From UBA6059 sp040219045 (GTDB taxonomy: Bacteria > Bacteroidota > Bacteroidia > Cytophagales > Cyclobacteriaceae), in contig OZ245881.1 in NCBI GenBank assembly GCA_965229505.1, forward strand, positions 5,270,001-5,334,000: DNA of 64,000 nt, given 5' to 3'. This document shows positions 63,906 through 64,000 of this stretch, in pieces (the first letter of the stretch is position 1; each line of letters opens with the position of its first letter). The notes beneath the pieces were generated by a model. The model ran no database searches. It was not told the DNA's origin and worked only from the letters and a program-made list of their open reading frames with translations. Made by a program: the position numbers and the translations under genes.

Positions 63906-63990
63906 ATCTTAAAATCTGAATATCCGATAGTCCGAAAGTCTGAATCATCCGAAAATCCGAGTGTCCGAACGTCCGAACCATCCTTCCACA
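63906..63990. repeat. 8-bp repeat island at the window end
   Basis: ATCCGATAGTCCGAAAGTC and TCCGAGTGTCCGAACG are consecutive TCCGARTG-like units, as in the islands at 36.3 and 58.4 kb. The island continues to near the window edge. Confidence 0.75.
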
Positions 63991-64000
63991 GCTCCGCCTC

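Overview
The window looks like chromosomal DNA of a Bacteroidota bacterium, most likely a marine Cytophagales-type member. The support is moderate GC, families common in that phylum (a TerB-ABC-permease fusion, separate MacB-type permeases with a stand-alone ATPase, a YgiT-type zinc-finger/DUF4258 pair, four-helix-bundle proteins) and dispersed degenerate 8-bp repeats between genes. The taxon is an inference; no rRNA or tRNA gene was seen.

Layout. (1) 1-3597, minus strand: a tripartite efflux-type operon of ATPase, two paralogous MacB/FtsX permeases and an HlyD-type adaptor cut by the window edge. (2) 3708-9519: a small unknown protein, a lipoprotein, a large TerB/ABC/membrane fusion that is split by an apparent one-base frameshift near 7677, a YdcF-like protein and a HAD phosphatase. 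(3) 9499-15622: an alpha/beta hydrolase on the minus strand, then a compact plus-strand cassette of esterase, ATP-grasp enzyme with a histone-H1-like tail, YbdK-like carboxylate-amine ligase, class I glutamine amidotransferase and a second ATP-grasp-like protein. This is the best candidate for an uncharacterised biosynthetic system. (4) 15624-63290, nearly all minus strand: a very large surface-polysaccharide locus.

The polysaccharide locus reads from right to left as wHTH regulator, MntA/HepT toxin-antitoxin pair, Wza-type exporter, Wzc-type tyrosine kinase, a degenerate DUF4258/zinc-finger pair, Wzm and Wzt ABC exporter, two nucleotidyltransferase-fold proteins, then about 21 glycosyltransferases mixed with six methyltransferases, two sulfotransferases, a polysaccharide deacetylase, an acetyltransferase, a UDP-galactopyranose-mutase-like flavoprotein and a Wzy-like polymerase. 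It ends with the initiating functions: an NDP-sugar epimerase, a WecA/MraY-type phosphoglycosyltransferase and a CapD/PglF-type dehydratase. Together they would start a lipid-linked glycan, extend and decorate it, and export it. No Wzx flippase was found, while both Wzy-like and Wzm/Wzt genes are present, so the assembly route is unclear.

(5) Repeat islands at 35.6, 36.3, 57.8, 58.4, 63.3, 63.5 and 63.9 kb share an 8-bp unit close to TCCGARTG. One copy lies in frame inside the flavoprotein gene. Decayed genes cluster near the islands: a DUF4258 gene with an amber codon, a four-helix-bundle gene with an amber codon, and a second four-helix-bundle remnant.
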